Shown: positions 40,264 through 48,883, counted from the stretch's first letter. The stretch is 64,000 bases of DNA from Chromohalobacter beijerinckii (GCF_023061185.1 NZ_JAKGAK010000007.1:1-64000); one strand, 5' to 3'. Made by a program: numbers and translations. The notes: generated by a model not told the origin, from the sequence alone.

Positions 40264-41475
40264 GTGTCTGTTCCTCACTTTCCCACGAGCGACACGGCCA
40301 GTGCTCGCCTGGTGGCCAATCGTGTCCTGGTCACGCTGCTAGGCGCGGGGCTCCTGGCGGCTTGGCTATTGCCCTTCGCCACGATGTCGCCCAACCGCCT
40401 GGCCTCTGGGCAAACCGTCGGCCTGAGCGAGGCGTTATCAGACTGGCAGGTGATCGCTCTTCTAGCCCTGAGCGCGGCGCTGGCCGTGGCGGCGCTGAGA
40501 CGCCCGCTACCGCGCGAGCTCGCCCATGGTGTGATCTTACTGGCCAGCCTGGGGCTGTTGCTGGTCACGCTGTATAGCCTGGGCGACTTCGCGCAACGCA
40601 CGCTGGTCGAAAAATCGCCGTCGGCGCGGGTCTCGCAAGGTTCAGCCTTCTGGGTGATGGTCTTCTGCTGCGCCCTGGCGGCCATTGATGCCTTTCAGCG
40701 CGCCTCCAGCGGCTGGCTACTGCGTCTGGGTTACATGCTGATCGCGGGAGGCAGCGTGGCGATGTTGTTCGCCAGCGGCCATTTCGACGATCTGTCGATC
40801 ATGCGCGAATACGCCAACATCCGCGACAATTTCAGTGATCAGTTCATCACGCACTTGGTGTTCGTAGGCTCCGCGCTGGGGCCGGCGTTGCTCATCGGCG
40901 TTCCACTGGGCCTGCTGGCTCATCGCCGCGTACGCCTGCAGGGAACGCTGTTCAGCGTGCTCAATTTCTTCCAGACGATTCCCTCGATTGCCCTGTTCGC
41001 CCTGCTTGTCGCGCCGCTTTCGGCACTCGGCAACGCCTTCCCATTGCTCGGCGAATGGGGCGTCAAAGGCATCGGCGCTGCGCCGGCCATCATCGCGCTG
41101 GTGATGTATGCGCTACTGCCTGTAGTGCGCAATACCTACGCCGGGCTCAAGGGCGTGCCGCCCGCCACCGTGGAAGCCGCACTCGGTATGGGCATGACTG
41201 CGCGTCAGGTGCTGTGGCGCGTGGAGATCCCTTTGGCACTGCCGGTCATTCTCTCGGGGCTGCGCATCGTCACCGTGCAGGCCATCGGCCTGACGGTGGT
41301 GGCGGCGCTGATCGGTGCCGGGGGCCTAGGCGCCTTTATCTTCCAAGGCCTCGGCCAATATGCCATCGACCTGGTCCTGCTCGGCGCGATCCCGACCATC
41401 GTGCTGGCGGTGATCGCCGATTTCACGCTGCAGATGCTGGTCGTGCTGAGCAAGCCGGCCGGCACCCGCCGATAG
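40264..41475 (+). CDS. yehY: Osmoprotectant ABC transporter permease, YehY type
   Basis: A 403-residue membrane subunit. An extended N-terminal half with about five hydrophobic segments precedes a standard BPD permease domain (from about 190) with the EAA motif region GVPPATVEAALGMGMTARQV. YehY is known for this long N-terminal part, unlike the shorter YehW. The GTG start at 40264 is 9 bp after the osmF stop. Confidence 0.88.
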   Translation: MSVPHFPTSDTASARLVANRVLVTLLGAGLLAAWLLPFATMSPNRLASGQTVGLSEALSDWQVIALLALSAALAVAALRRPLPRELAHGVILLASLGLLLVTLYSLGDFAQRTLVEKSPSARVSQGSAFWVMVFCCALAAIDAFQRASSGWLLRLGYMLIAGGSVAMLFASGHFDDLSIMREYANIRDNFSDQFITHLVFVGSALGPALLIGVPLGLLAHRRVRLQGTLFSVLNFFQTIPSIALFALLVAPLSALGNAFPLLGEWGVKGIGAAPAIIALVMYALLPVVRNTYAGLKGVPPATVEAALGMGMTARQVLWRVEIPLALPVILSGLRIVTVQAIGLTVVAALIGAGGLGAFIFQGLGQYAIDLVLLGAIPTIVLAVIADFTLQMLVVLSKPAGTRR

Positions 41476-41484
41476 GTAACACCG

Positions 41485-42534
41485 ATGATCGAACTACAGG
41501 GACTGACCAAGCGGTATGGCGAAACACGCGTCGTCGACGACATCTCGCTGACCGTGGAACAGGGCGAATTCTGTGTCCTCATCGGCCCATCGGGATGTGG
41601 CAAATCGACCACGTTGAAGATGATCAACCGCCTGATCTCGCACAGCGAGGGGAAAGTTCTGGTGGGTGGCGAAGATATTACTACCCTGCCCCCGGAACGC
41701 CTACGGCGCCGCATCGGCTATGCCATCCAGTCGATCGGGTTGTTTCCGCACTGGCGGGTCGCGGATAACATCGCCACCGTGCCCAAGCTGCTCAAGTGGC
41801 CGTCGTCACGCATTGCTGCGCGCGTCGAAGAATTGCTGGCACTGTTTCAGCTCGATGATGAAGGATTGCACGACAAGTATCCGCATCAACTCTCGGGCGG
41901 TCAGGCGCAGCGTGTCGGTGTGGCCCGTGCTCTGGCCGCCGACCCTGACGTGCTATTGATGGACGAGCCCTTCGGGGCCGTCGACCCACTGACCCGCGAT
42001 ACCTTGCAGGCCGAGTTGGCACGCGTGCACCGCCAGACCGGCAAGACCATCGTCTTCGTCACCCATGACATGGACGAAGCCTTGCGCCTGGCCTCTCGCG
42101 TGGCACTACTCAATGCCGGCCAGTTGGTGCAATACGACCGCCCCGCGGAGCTTCTCGTCGCACCCGCCAACGATTTCGTGCGCGACTTCATCGGGCGCGC
42201 CGACTTAGGCCTCAAGCTGCTCTCGCGGCGCCGGGTCGAGGAGTATTGTCGGCCCGCCCAGCGCACGCGCAACAATGCCATCGCCAGCGCGCCCATCACC
42301 TGGCAGGTAGACGCCAACGACCGCCCCATGGCACTGCTGGGCGGCCGCCTAGGCGAGCCCGAGACAGCACGCACGGTGGTCAACCCCGAGTGGACCGCCA
42401 CGCCGGAGATGTCGATGAAAGAGGCCTTGTCACGCATGGTGTGGTTTCGCGTGACGGCCTTACCGGTGCTCGATGGCGAGGGGCGTCTACTAGGCGAAGT
42501 AACGATGTCGGGCGTCATGGGGCATCGCTCATGA
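41485..42534 (+). CDS. yehX: Osmoprotectant ABC transporter ATP-binding protein, YehX type
   Basis: A 349-residue ATPase. Walker A is GPSGCGKSTT (about 32-41), the signature is LSGGQAQRVGVARALA (about 135) and Walker B is VLLMDEPFG. After the ATPase core (to about 240) there is a regulatory tail ending in a single recognisable CBS motif (SMKEALSRMVWFRVTALPVL), as in quaternary-amine transporters that sense ionic strength. A second CBS copy is degenerate. Its stop overlaps the next start by ATGA. Confidence 0.92.
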   Translation: MIELQGLTKRYGETRVVDDISLTVEQGEFCVLIGPSGCGKSTTLKMINRLISHSEGKVLVGGEDITTLPPERLRRRIGYAIQSIGLFPHWRVADNIATVPKLLKWPSSRIAARVEELLALFQLDDEGLHDKYPHQLSGGQAQRVGVARALAADPDVLLMDEPFGAVDPLTRDTLQAELARVHRQTGKTIVFVTHDMDEALRLASRVALLNAGQLVQYDRPAELLVAPANDFVRDFIGRADLGLKLLSRRRVEEYCRPAQRTRNNAIASAPITWQVDANDRPMALLGGRLGEPETARTVVNPEWTATPEMSMKEALSRMVWFRVTALPVLDGEGRLLGEVTMSGVMGHRS

Positions 42535-43301
42535 ACGTCGGCGCACTGTCCCGTCCGCGCTCCTCGCGTCGTGCCTTGCTGATCTCGCTCAGCGTCTTGC
42601 TGATCGCGCTGGTGGTGGGTATGGAGCAGTTGGCGCCACTGTTTCGAGCATTGTTTCCCGATCAAGATCCGGCGATGTATGAGCGCGAGAGCTTTCTCAA
42701 CCTGACGCTCGCCCATCTCGCCCTGGTGCTGGTGTCGTCGCTCGTCTCGGTGAGTGTCGGCGTTGCAGCAGGGCTTTTTGTCACGCGGCCGGCGGGGCGC
42801 GAGTTCGAGCCCTTGGTGTCGACGCTGGCCGCCATTGGCCAGACTTTCCCTCCGGCGGCGGTGCTGGCCATCGTCGTGCCCGTCGCCGGTTTCGGCTTCG
42901 TTCCCACCTTGGTGGCGCTGGTTCTCTATGGCCTCTTACCCGTGGTGCAGAACACCATCGCTGGGCTGGGCACGGTGCCCTCGCAAACGCTCGAGGCCGC
43001 ACGCGGCAACGGCATGAGCGCCTGGCAGATCCTGTGGCGCATCGAGCTTCCCCTGGCGATGCGGGTCATCATCGCCGGCGTACGTGTCTCGGTGATTATC
43101 AACATCGGCACAGCAACGATCGGCTCCACGGTCGGCGCCAAGACACTAGGCACACCGATCATCGCCGGCTTGGTGGGCAACAACCTGCCTTACGTGGTTC
43201 AAGGTGCGGTACTGGTGGGTCTTCTGGCTATCGTCACCGACCTGGCGTTCGAACGCTTGGAGCAACGCTTTTCATTCGGTGAGGGTGGCAATGCCGAGTG
43301 A
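42531..43301 (+). CDS. yehW: Osmoprotectant ABC transporter permease, YehW type
   Basis: A 256-residue membrane subunit with about six hydrophobic segments and the permease EAA motif region TVPSQTLEAARGNGMSAWQI. It starts at 42531, overlapping the yehX stop by four bases, so it is translationally coupled. It is the last gene of the operon and is followed by a small terminator. It pairs with the longer YehY permease to form the channel. Confidence 0.9.
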   Translation: MNVGALSRPRSSRRALLISLSVLLIALVVGMEQLAPLFRALFPDQDPAMYERESFLNLTLAHLALVLVSSLVSVSVGVAAGLFVTRPAGREFEPLVSTLAAIGQTFPPAAVLAIVVPVAGFGFVPTLVALVLYGLLPVVQNTIAGLGTVPSQTLEAARGNGMSAWQILWRIELPLAMRVIIAGVRVSVIINIGTATIGSTVGAKTLGTPIIAGLVGNNLPYVVQGAVLVGLLAIVTDLAFERLEQRFSFGEGGNAE

Positions 43302-43309
43302 CGAGAATC

Positions 43310-43329
43310 ATGCCTCGCCGGGCATTTTT
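43310..43329 (+). terminator. Short terminator after the osmoprotectant operon
   Basis: ATGCC, a 6-base loop, GGCAT, then TTTT, 8 bp past the yehW stop. The stem is only 5 bp. Confidence 0.55.
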
Positions 43330-43401
43330 ACTAGCGGGTGAGAAAACAGCGCGGCAAGCGTCATCAGGGAAGGGCGGGCAAGCCTGATAACAGCATAGAT
43401 G

Positions 43402-43428
43402 AACCGCCGCCCCCTGCGGGACGGCGGT
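43402..43428 (-). terminator. Hairpin after the entericidin-like genes
   Basis: ACCGCCG and CGGCGGT form a GC stem with a C/G-rich loop, 9 bp past the stop of the gene at 43437. The tail (TCATCT) is only weakly U-rich. Confidence 0.5.
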
Positions 43429-43436
43429 AGCAAGCG

Positions 43437-43568
43437 TCAATCGGCAGCTTCTTGAACTTCTTCACCGCCTTGCTCGATATCTTCACCTGCGCCTTCAAAA
43501 GTATTGCAGCCACTGATGGCACCAGCAGAAAACATCAGCAGCAGGGAAAAGGCCAATATTCTTTTCAT
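43437..43568 (-). CDS. Entericidin A/B family lipoprotein, copy 1
   Basis: A 43-residue lipoprotein read directly from intergenic DNA. The signal peptide MKRILAFSLLLMFSAGAISG ends at Cys21, followed by NTFEGAGEDIEQGGEEVQEA. The CNTxxGxGEDIxxGG pattern after the lipid-bearing cysteine is the entericidin signature. AAGGAG precedes the ATG by 9 bases. In E. coli, EcnB is a cell-lysis-promoting lipoprotein and EcnA its antidote, but in most bacteria the family's role is unknown. It lies 139 bp downstream of copy 2 on the same strand. Confidence 0.85.
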   Translation of the reverse strand: MKRILAFSLLLMFSAGAISGCNTFEGAGEDIEQGGEEVQEAAD

Positions 43569-43706
43569 AGTCGTGTCTCCTTCACGGTATCAAGCGGGAA
43601 CGTGCCCGCGGGTCCAAACCCATTTCCTGGGTAATCTTATCCGCCATTACTGGCGGTACGTCCACAACGTAGCAAAGCTGGTAGCGCTATGCATCCTTTC
43701 CAGGAT

Positions 43707-43838
43707 TCAGTTGGTTGCGGCGTCCTGCATCGCCTCACCGCCACGTTCAATATCCTCACCCGCACCGTGGATGGTGTTACAGCCGCTCAACACCACCAAC
43801 AACAGCAGACCCAGGATCGCAATCGATGTACGCTTCAT
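43707..43838 (-). CDS. Entericidin A/B family lipoprotein, copy 2
   Basis: A second 43-residue member. MKRTSIAILGLLLLVVLSGC gives a classical lipobox (LSGC, Cys20), followed by NTIHGAGEDIERGGEAMQDA. It shares the CNTxxGAGEDIExGGE core with copy 1. CGGAGAAAACGC precedes the ATG. Tandem copies mirror the ecnA-ecnB layout of enterobacteria, though neither copy can be assigned to the toxin or antidote role from sequence. Confidence 0.85.
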   Translation of the reverse strand: MKRTSIAILGLLLLVVLSGCNTIHGAGEDIERGGEAMQDAATN

Positions 43839-43949
43839 GCGTTTTCTCCGGAAAGCACCGCTTACCTAGCGGAAGGCACGGCCCCATGCCGTGTTACATA
43901 ACGTTAGCATAGCCACGCCATTTTACGCCGCGTTTCAGGAGGGCTCCAC

Positions 43950-44360
43950 ATGACCGACTTCACCCTGCATCCACGCCTTACGGCCGATTCGCATTACGTC
44001 GCCGACCTGCCCCTTTGCCAGGTGCGCCTGAACGACGACGCGCGCTATTCCTGGCTAGTGCTGATACCCCGTCGCGACGATATTCGCGAAGTCTACGAAC
44101 TTTCCGCCGACGATCAGGCCACTATGTGGCAGGAAGCAACCGAGGCGGGGCGCCGCTTGATGGCACACCATGACGGCGACAAGCTCAACCTGGCCACGCT
44201 CGGCAATCAGGTCGCGCAGTTGCACCTGCATGTCATCGTTCGCCACCAGAGCGACGCGGCCTGGCCGGGGCCGGTGTGGGGACAAGGCACGCCGCAGCCG
44301 TATGACGACGCGACGCTCAAAACCCACCTGACGACACTGCGCGACCTGTTGGCGCCATAG
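43950..44360 (+). CDS. HIT domain protein
   Basis: A 136-residue nucleotide hydrolase/transferase-type protein. DDARYSWLVLIPRRDDIREV and NLATLGNQVAQLHLHVIVRH are HIT-family blocks. The triad reads Q-L-H-L-H-V, so the first histidine of the usual HxHxHxx is replaced by glutamine, while the last two, including the catalytic central one, remain. AGGAGG precedes the ATG by 8 bases. The substrate is unknown. It is convergent with the lipoprotein at 44369. Confidence 0.88.
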   Translation: MTDFTLHPRLTADSHYVADLPLCQVRLNDDARYSWLVLIPRRDDIREVYELSADDQATMWQEATEAGRRLMAHHDGDKLNLATLGNQVAQLHLHVIVRHQSDAAWPGPVWGQGTPQPYDDATLKTHLTTLRDLLAP

Positions 44361-44368
44361 GCCAACGT

Positions 44369-44740
44369 TCAAGGCAGCTCGCCGAGCCGCTCCTGCACAT
44401 CGATCAAAAGCGTATCGAATACGTAAGGCGGCACCGATTGACCGCCACGCTGCCCCGATAGCGTAATGCGCGTGCCCTGTTCGGTCGCCTCGATCCGATA
44501 GCGCACCTCGAGCGTGGGGCGCGCGGCCAACACGGCCTCGACATCACCAAGATCGACATCGGCGCGACGAATCACGAAGCCACGTGCCGTCAGCATCGCC
44601 ACCCCTGCTTCCAACGCGCTCGTCGGCTCGGCCTCCACGACCAATGTTCGGGTCTGCGGCGGCGTCGACGTGGTCGCGCATCCGCCCACGCTCAATACCA
44701 CGAACGATGCCACCAGCAATACGCCCAGCAGCCGACTCAT
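44369..44740 (-). CDS. Lipoprotein of unknown function
   Basis: A 123-residue precursor with a signal peptide and lipobox SVGGC (Cys21), then a Thr-rich linker. The folded part contains ALEAGVAMLTARGFVIRRAD, a helix-strand pattern followed by VEAVLAARPTLEVRYRIEAT. This resembles a stretch in the upstream neighbour (ADALEAQGYRIEQTEVALG), so the two are probably paralogous domains. The start overlaps the stop of that neighbour (ATGA), showing a two-gene operon. I do not recognise the family. Confidence 0.75.
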   Translation of the reverse strand: MSRLLGVLLVASFVVLSVGGCATTSTPPQTRTLVVEAEPTSALEAGVAMLTARGFVIRRADVDLGDVEAVLAARPTLEVRYRIEATEQGTRITLSGQRGGQSVPPYVFDTLLIDVQERLGELP

Positions 44741-45279
44741 GATGTGCTCCCCTCGCGCATGCGTGCGTCGATGTCATCGTGTAAAGCGGCGCAGAACGCC
44801 GCGCTGTTGTCCGGACGCGCATCGATCAAATATCCATCGGCATCGACTACGCGCGAATCGCGCGTCACCCGCACGACGCCTTCGGCGACTACTGTCGAGA
44901 CCCGCTGGATCCGTACCGGATCGCCGCCAAAACGCTGGGAGTACCCCAGCGAATAGCCGTGGCGACTACCTATGCCATAGTATCCCCAGAAGCCGCTGCG
45001 CCCCCAGGGCGGTCGATCCACGGCGCCTAACCCCGGCTGCGCCTTGGCCCGTTCGGCACTCACCAACCCCAGCGCGACCTCTGTCTGTTCGATACGATAC
45101 CCCTGTGCCTCCAAGGCATCTGCCGTTGCCCTTACGCGTGCCTTGGCGTCGCCCTCGGCCGCCCAGTGGCACGCCTCGGGCAACGGTGAGGCCACATCGC
45201 GGCCCAGCGGATCGTAAGAAGTCAGGCTCTGACAACCGCCGAGCCCCAATGCCACTACCAGCAAAAGAGGTTTCATCAT
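44737..45279 (-). CDS. Lipoprotein of unknown function, longer paralogue
   Basis: About 180 residues. The signal peptide ends in LGGC. Mature sequence begins QSLTSYDPLGRDV, then a domain with RATADALEAQGYRIEQTEVA, then an aromatic, Gly-rich segment (WGRSGFWGYYGIGSRHGY) and a beta-rich end (STVVAEGVVRVTRDSR). Two adjacent ATG codons (45279 and 45276) are equally good starts; AGGCGAG lies upstream. It is the first gene of the operon with the lipoprotein at 44369. Confidence 0.75.
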   Translation of the reverse strand: MMKPLLLVVALGLGGCQSLTSYDPLGRDVASPLPEACHWAAEGDAKARVRATADALEAQGYRIEQTEVALGLVSAERAKAQPGLGAVDRPPWGRSGFWGYYGIGSRHGYSLGYSQRFGGDPVRIQRVSTVVAEGVVRVTRDSRVVDADGYLIDARPDNSAAFCAALHDDIDARMREGSTS

Positions 45280-45507
45280 CGCGTTCTCGCCTGAAAGGAA
45301 AAGGCCACTCGGCTGCGGCGAGCGAAATCGTGCGTCTCGCCTCACCGTTACCGCCGCACGGGCACCTCGTTGAGAGCGTAGTTGAGCGCCACGGTTCCGT
45401 CAGCGTGGCACATCCCGTGACTCCCGCCTGACGCCTGCATGCGTTAGGCTGGCAATTCGACCACGAAGCCCCGCCCTCGGGTTTGGATCATGCATAAAGG
45501 TTCGCTC

Positions 45508-46656
45508 ATGAAGATCGTCATCGCCCCGGATAGCTACAAGGACGCGCTTTCGGCCCGCGACGCCGCCGTCGCCATCGCCGTGGGCTGCGGCCGCGTCCTT
45601 CCCCAAGCGCAGCTAGTCCAATGCCCCATGGGCGATGGTGGCGAAGGCACGTTGGATGCCTTGCTGGCCGCCACGGGAGCCGAGCGCCGCGTCACCGAGG
45701 TCCACGACGCCCTGGGGCGCCCCATCAGCGCCAATTGGGGATGGCACGCTGCGAGTGCCACGGCCTACGTCGAGCTCGCCGAGGCCAGCGGCTTGCAAGC
45801 GCTCGCCGACGCCGAGCGCACCGCGCTGCACAGCACCACCCTTGGCGTCGGCGAGCTGATTCGCGATGCGCTCGATGCTGGAGCCAAGCGTTTGATTCTC
45901 ACCCTGGGCGGCAGCGCCACCAACGATGCCGGTGCGGGAATGCTCGCAGCGCTGGGCGCGCGACTGCTCGATGCCGAGGGCCAGCCGCTGCCGCCCGGCG
46001 GTGCGGCACTGGCACGGCTGACCGAACTCGATCTGAGCGACCTGGACCCGCGCCTGGCGACGCTCAAGGTGGACACCGCCGTGGACGTCGATAACCCCTT
46101 GCTCGGCGAGCGCGGAGCCAGCGCGATCTTCGGACCGCAGAAGGGCGCTACGCCGACGGATGTCACACAGCTCGACGCGGCCTTGGCCCATTTCGCCGAC
46201 CACGTCGCCAACGCCCTCGGCACAGATCACCGCACGCTACCGGGTGCCGGCGCGGCCGGCGGCATGGGGTTCGCAGCCGCCGCTTTTCTGGGTGCGCGAC
46301 TGCAGCCCGGCATCGAGCTGGTCATGAACCAGGTCGACTTCGACCGCCTGCTGGAAGGGGCCGACCTGGTCATCACCGGCGAAGGCCAGCTCGATGGCCA
46401 AAGCCTTGCCGGCAAGACGCCGGTCGGCATCGCCCGGCGCGCGCGACAATACGGCGTGCCCACGCTCGCACTCGCCGGGCGCTTGGGGGATGGCTGGCGG
46501 GCCGTGCACGACGAAGGTATCGAGGCAGCCTTCGCGCTGGCCGATGGCCCCTTGGCCTTGCCGGAAGCTCTAGAACGCACCGCCGAGCTGCTCGCCGACC
46601 GTGCCGAGAGCCTCCTGCGTGTGTGGCGACTCGCCGGCCGCCAGGCACCACGCTAA
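45508..46656 (+). CDS. Glycerate 2-kinase, GlxK/GarK family
   Basis: A 382-residue kinase converting D-glycerate and ATP to phosphoglycerate, linking glyoxylate and glycerate breakdown to glycolysis. MKIVIAPDSYKDALSARDAA, the GDGGEGTLDALL block, LTLGGSATNDAGAGMLAALG and GAAGGMGFAAAAFLGARLQPG are the family's sequences in order. The start at 45508 (AAGG 7 bases upstream) gives the canonical MKIVIAPDS; a 45490 ATG is also in frame. No glyoxylate carboligase or tartronate reductase gene is nearby. Confidence 0.93.
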   Translation: MKIVIAPDSYKDALSARDAAVAIAVGCGRVLPQAQLVQCPMGDGGEGTLDALLAATGAERRVTEVHDALGRPISANWGWHAASATAYVELAEASGLQALADAERTALHSTTLGVGELIRDALDAGAKRLILTLGGSATNDAGAGMLAALGARLLDAEGQPLPPGGAALARLTELDLSDLDPRLATLKVDTAVDVDNPLLGERGASAIFGPQKGATPTDVTQLDAALAHFADHVANALGTDHRTLPGAGAAGGMGFAAAAFLGARLQPGIELVMNQVDFDRLLEGADLVITGEGQLDGQSLAGKTPVGIARRARQYGVPTLALAGRLGDGWRAVHDEGIEAAFALADGPLALPEALERTAELLADRAESLLRVWRLAGRQAPR

Positions 46657-46801
46657 TCCTCGTCTAAAAAGTGCCTAATCGCAGGGCGCCGGCACAATGC
46701 CGCACCCTCCGCCCTTGAAAAACCACTGCGTCGTGGGCATTTCATATGTAGACTCTATATCGTCGATGGGAAAGATTCGTTACCCAATCCCCAGACGACA
46801 C

Positions 46802-46809
46802 TCTAGACT
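46802..46809 (+). promoter_or_regulatory. Sigma-S-like -10 element before dps
   Basis: TCTAGACT matches the core of the RpoS -10 hexamer region and lies 65 bp before the dps ATG. A similar TAGACT occurs at about 46749. E. coli dps is activated by RpoS and OxyR. Confidence 0.3.
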
Positions 46810-46873
46810 GGGTTCATTGACGATTTTGACCACTGACGACGTTCAGTCCATCGCTTTACGAGGGAGTGCTTTC

Positions 46874-47347
46874 ATGTCCGACATCAATGCCATCGGTTTG
46901 CATACCAGCAGCGCCAATCAACTGGCCGAGAAGCTCAACGAACTGCTGGCCAACTACCAGATCTTCTACATGAACGCGCGCGGCTACCACTGGAACGTGA
47001 AAGGCCCGCATTTCTTCGAACTGCACACCAAGTTCGAGGAAATCTACACCGACCTGCTGGCCAAGGTCGACGAAGTCGCCGAGCGTATCCTCACCCTGGG
47101 TCATGAGCCGCTGCATGCCTACAGCGATTACACCAAGATCTCGCGCATTCAGGAAGATACGCACGTGCACGAAGGCACCGAATGCGTACGCGGGCTAGTG
47201 CAGGGGTATCAGGCACTGCTCGAACTGCAGCGCGAGCTCAATTCCATGGCCGCCGATGCCGACGACGAAGGCACCGCCTCGCAGATGAGCGACTACATCC
47301 GCGAGCAGGAAAAGACCGTGTGGATGCTCAGCGCCTATCTGGGCTGA
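46874..47347 (+). CDS. dps: Dps ferritin-like DNA-protection protein
   Basis: A 157-residue subunit of the dodecameric iron-storage shell that oxidises Fe(II) with peroxide and binds DNA. The inter-subunit ferroxidase motif is complete: H in YHWNVKGPHFFELHTKFEE with the downstream D/E pair of FEEIYTDLLAKVDEVAERI. The N-terminus lacks the Lys-rich tail of E. coli Dps, so DNA binding may be weak. GAGGGAG precedes the ATG at 46874. Confidence 0.95.
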   Translation: MSDINAIGLHTSSANQLAEKLNELLANYQIFYMNARGYHWNVKGPHFFELHTKFEEIYTDLLAKVDEVAERILTLGHEPLHAYSDYTKISRIQEDTHVHEGTECVRGLVQGYQALLELQRELNSMAADADDEGTASQMSDYIREQEKTVWMLSAYLG

Positions 47348-47375
47348 TTCCCACCGAGTCGCTCAGTCCGATAGT

Positions 47376-47400
47376 ACCGCCCGGCCTTGTGCCGGGCGGT
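47376..47400. terminator. Shared hairpin between dps and rmuC
   Basis: ACCGCCCGGC, loop CTTGT, GCCGGGCGGT between convergent stops. Neither side has a long U-run (GTCGTT on plus), so efficiency is uncertain. Confidence 0.55.
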
Positions 47401-47404
47401 GTCG

Positions 47405-48883
47405 TTAGGGCTCCCCGCGCGCCTCGTCATCGGGAGCGCTCTCTGCGGCATCGGGCTCGTCGTCCGCCATGTCGTCCAGTTCTTCGGCGTCCACCTGCTC
47501 GGTCAGATGCGTTGGCAGGTCACGCTTCATGCGCACGCCAAGGCGCTTGAGCATCAACGCCTGGCTGACCAAGCTCCCCTGCCCCGTTGAAAGCCGCCCC
47601 ATCGCCTGGCGATAGCTTCCGTCGGCGCGTTCCAGATGGCGGCCGACGTCCTCGAGGCTATCCACGAAGCCACGAAACTTGTCGAGCAACTTGCCCGCCC
47701 GTGCGGCGATGACGCGGGCGTTATCGTTCTGGCGCTCCAGTGTCCAGAGGCTGGCCACGGTTCTCAGGCTCGCCAGCAGCGTGGTCGGCGTGACCACCAC
47801 GATGTCCCGCGAAAAGGCGTCCTGAAAGAGCGTTTCGTCATGCTGGAAAGCCACTGCGAACGCCGGCTCGACGGGCATGAACAGGAACACGAAATCCGGT
47901 GAGTTGAGCCCCGGCAAGCGCGGATAGTCACGCCCGGAGAGCGCGTCGATATGCGCGCGCACCGCCTGAACATGTGCCTTCAATGCCTGCGCGCGCGTAG
48001 CGTCGTCCTCGGCATTGACGTAGCGTACGTAGGCGTTGAGCGAGACCTTGGCGTCGACGATCAGATGGCGATTGTCGGGCAGGTAGATGATCGCGTCGGG
48101 ACGCTGACGACCCGCCTCACCTTCTATCGAGACCTCGCGTTTGTATTCGATATCGCGGCGCAACCCGGAGCGTTCGAGCACCGATTCGAGTATCACCTCG
48201 CCCCAATCGCCCTGCATCTTCTTGTCGCCCTTGAGCGCTCGCGTCAGGTTGGCGGCTTCCTCGGTGATCTGGCGGTTCAGCGTGGACAGATGTTCGATCT
48301 GCGTCTTGAGGGTCGAGCGCTCGCGCAGCGACTGGCCATGAATCTCCTCCAGTCGCGCTCGGAAGTCGCCGACCTGCTCACGAAACGGCGCCAGCATGGC
48401 CTCGAGATTCTCACGACTCTGAGTATTGAACGTTTGCTGCCGCTCCTCGAAGATCCTTCCCGCCAACGCCTCGAAGTCCTTGGTGAGCCGTGTTCGCGCT
48501 TCCTCGAGAAGGGCGAGCTTCTCAGCATGATGTGAGCGCTCCTGCTCGAGCTGGGTTTCCAGGCGACCGTGACGTTCGCGTAGCGCTGCGAGGCGTTCCT
48601 GGCGATCGTCGAGCTCGCGTTCGCGTTGCCCCAGCAGGCGCTGTGTCTCGAGCCCTTGTTCGCGCACGGCGTCCAGTTGAGCATCGCTCTGGGCCAGCTC
48701 GCGCTCCAGCCGAGCACGTGTCTCCTCGGCCTCGTCATAGTGACGCTGTGCACGTTCGGCCTCGTGCTCGGTCGCCGCACGGCGTGTGCGTTCACGCCGC
48801 CATGCCACGCCAAGCATCAGCGTGGCGAGCGCCAGGACGACCGCAAGGGCAAGGAGATAAAAGGCAGGAAACGTGCTGGACAT
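47405..48883 (-). CDS. rmuC: RmuC family recombination-limiting protein
   Basis: A 492-residue protein. An N-terminal membrane anchor (FYLLALAVVLALATLMLGVA) precedes a long Arg/Glu/Gln-rich coiled coil (about 35-200), then the conserved RmuC core with an endonuclease-like fold: EVILESVLERSGLRRDIEYK, RPDAIIYL and LIVDAKVSLNAY (the D...DxK pair). RmuC limits inversions at short repeats in E. coli and has been linked to phage defence. The C-terminal 30 residues are extremely acidic, fitting a halophile. Confidence 0.93.
   Translation of the reverse strand: MSSTFPAFYLLALAVVLALATLMLGVAWRRERTRRAATEHEAERAQRHYDEAEETRARLERELAQSDAQLDAVREQGLETQRLLGQRERELDDRQERLAALRERHGRLETQLEQERSHHAEKLALLEEARTRLTKDFEALAGRIFEERQQTFNTQSRENLEAMLAPFREQVGDFRARLEEIHGQSLRERSTLKTQIEHLSTLNRQITEEAANLTRALKGDKKMQGDWGEVILESVLERSGLRRDIEYKREVSIEGEAGRQRPDAIIYLPDNRHLIVDAKVSLNAYVRYVNAEDDATRAQALKAHVQAVRAHIDALSGRDYPRLPGLNSPDFVFLFMPVEPAFAVAFQHDETLFQDAFSRDIVVVTPTTLLASLRTVASLWTLERQNDNARVIAARAGKLLDKFRGFVDSLEDVGRHLERADGSYRQAMGRLSTGQGSLVSQALMLKRLGVRMKRDLPTHLTEQVDAEELDDMADDEPDAAESAPDDEARGEP

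Noticed and set aside
42246-42530. Extended start of the YehW permease inside yehX
   Set aside because: The ATGA overlap at 42531 gives a normal permease; the extension is an out-of-frame reading of yehX.
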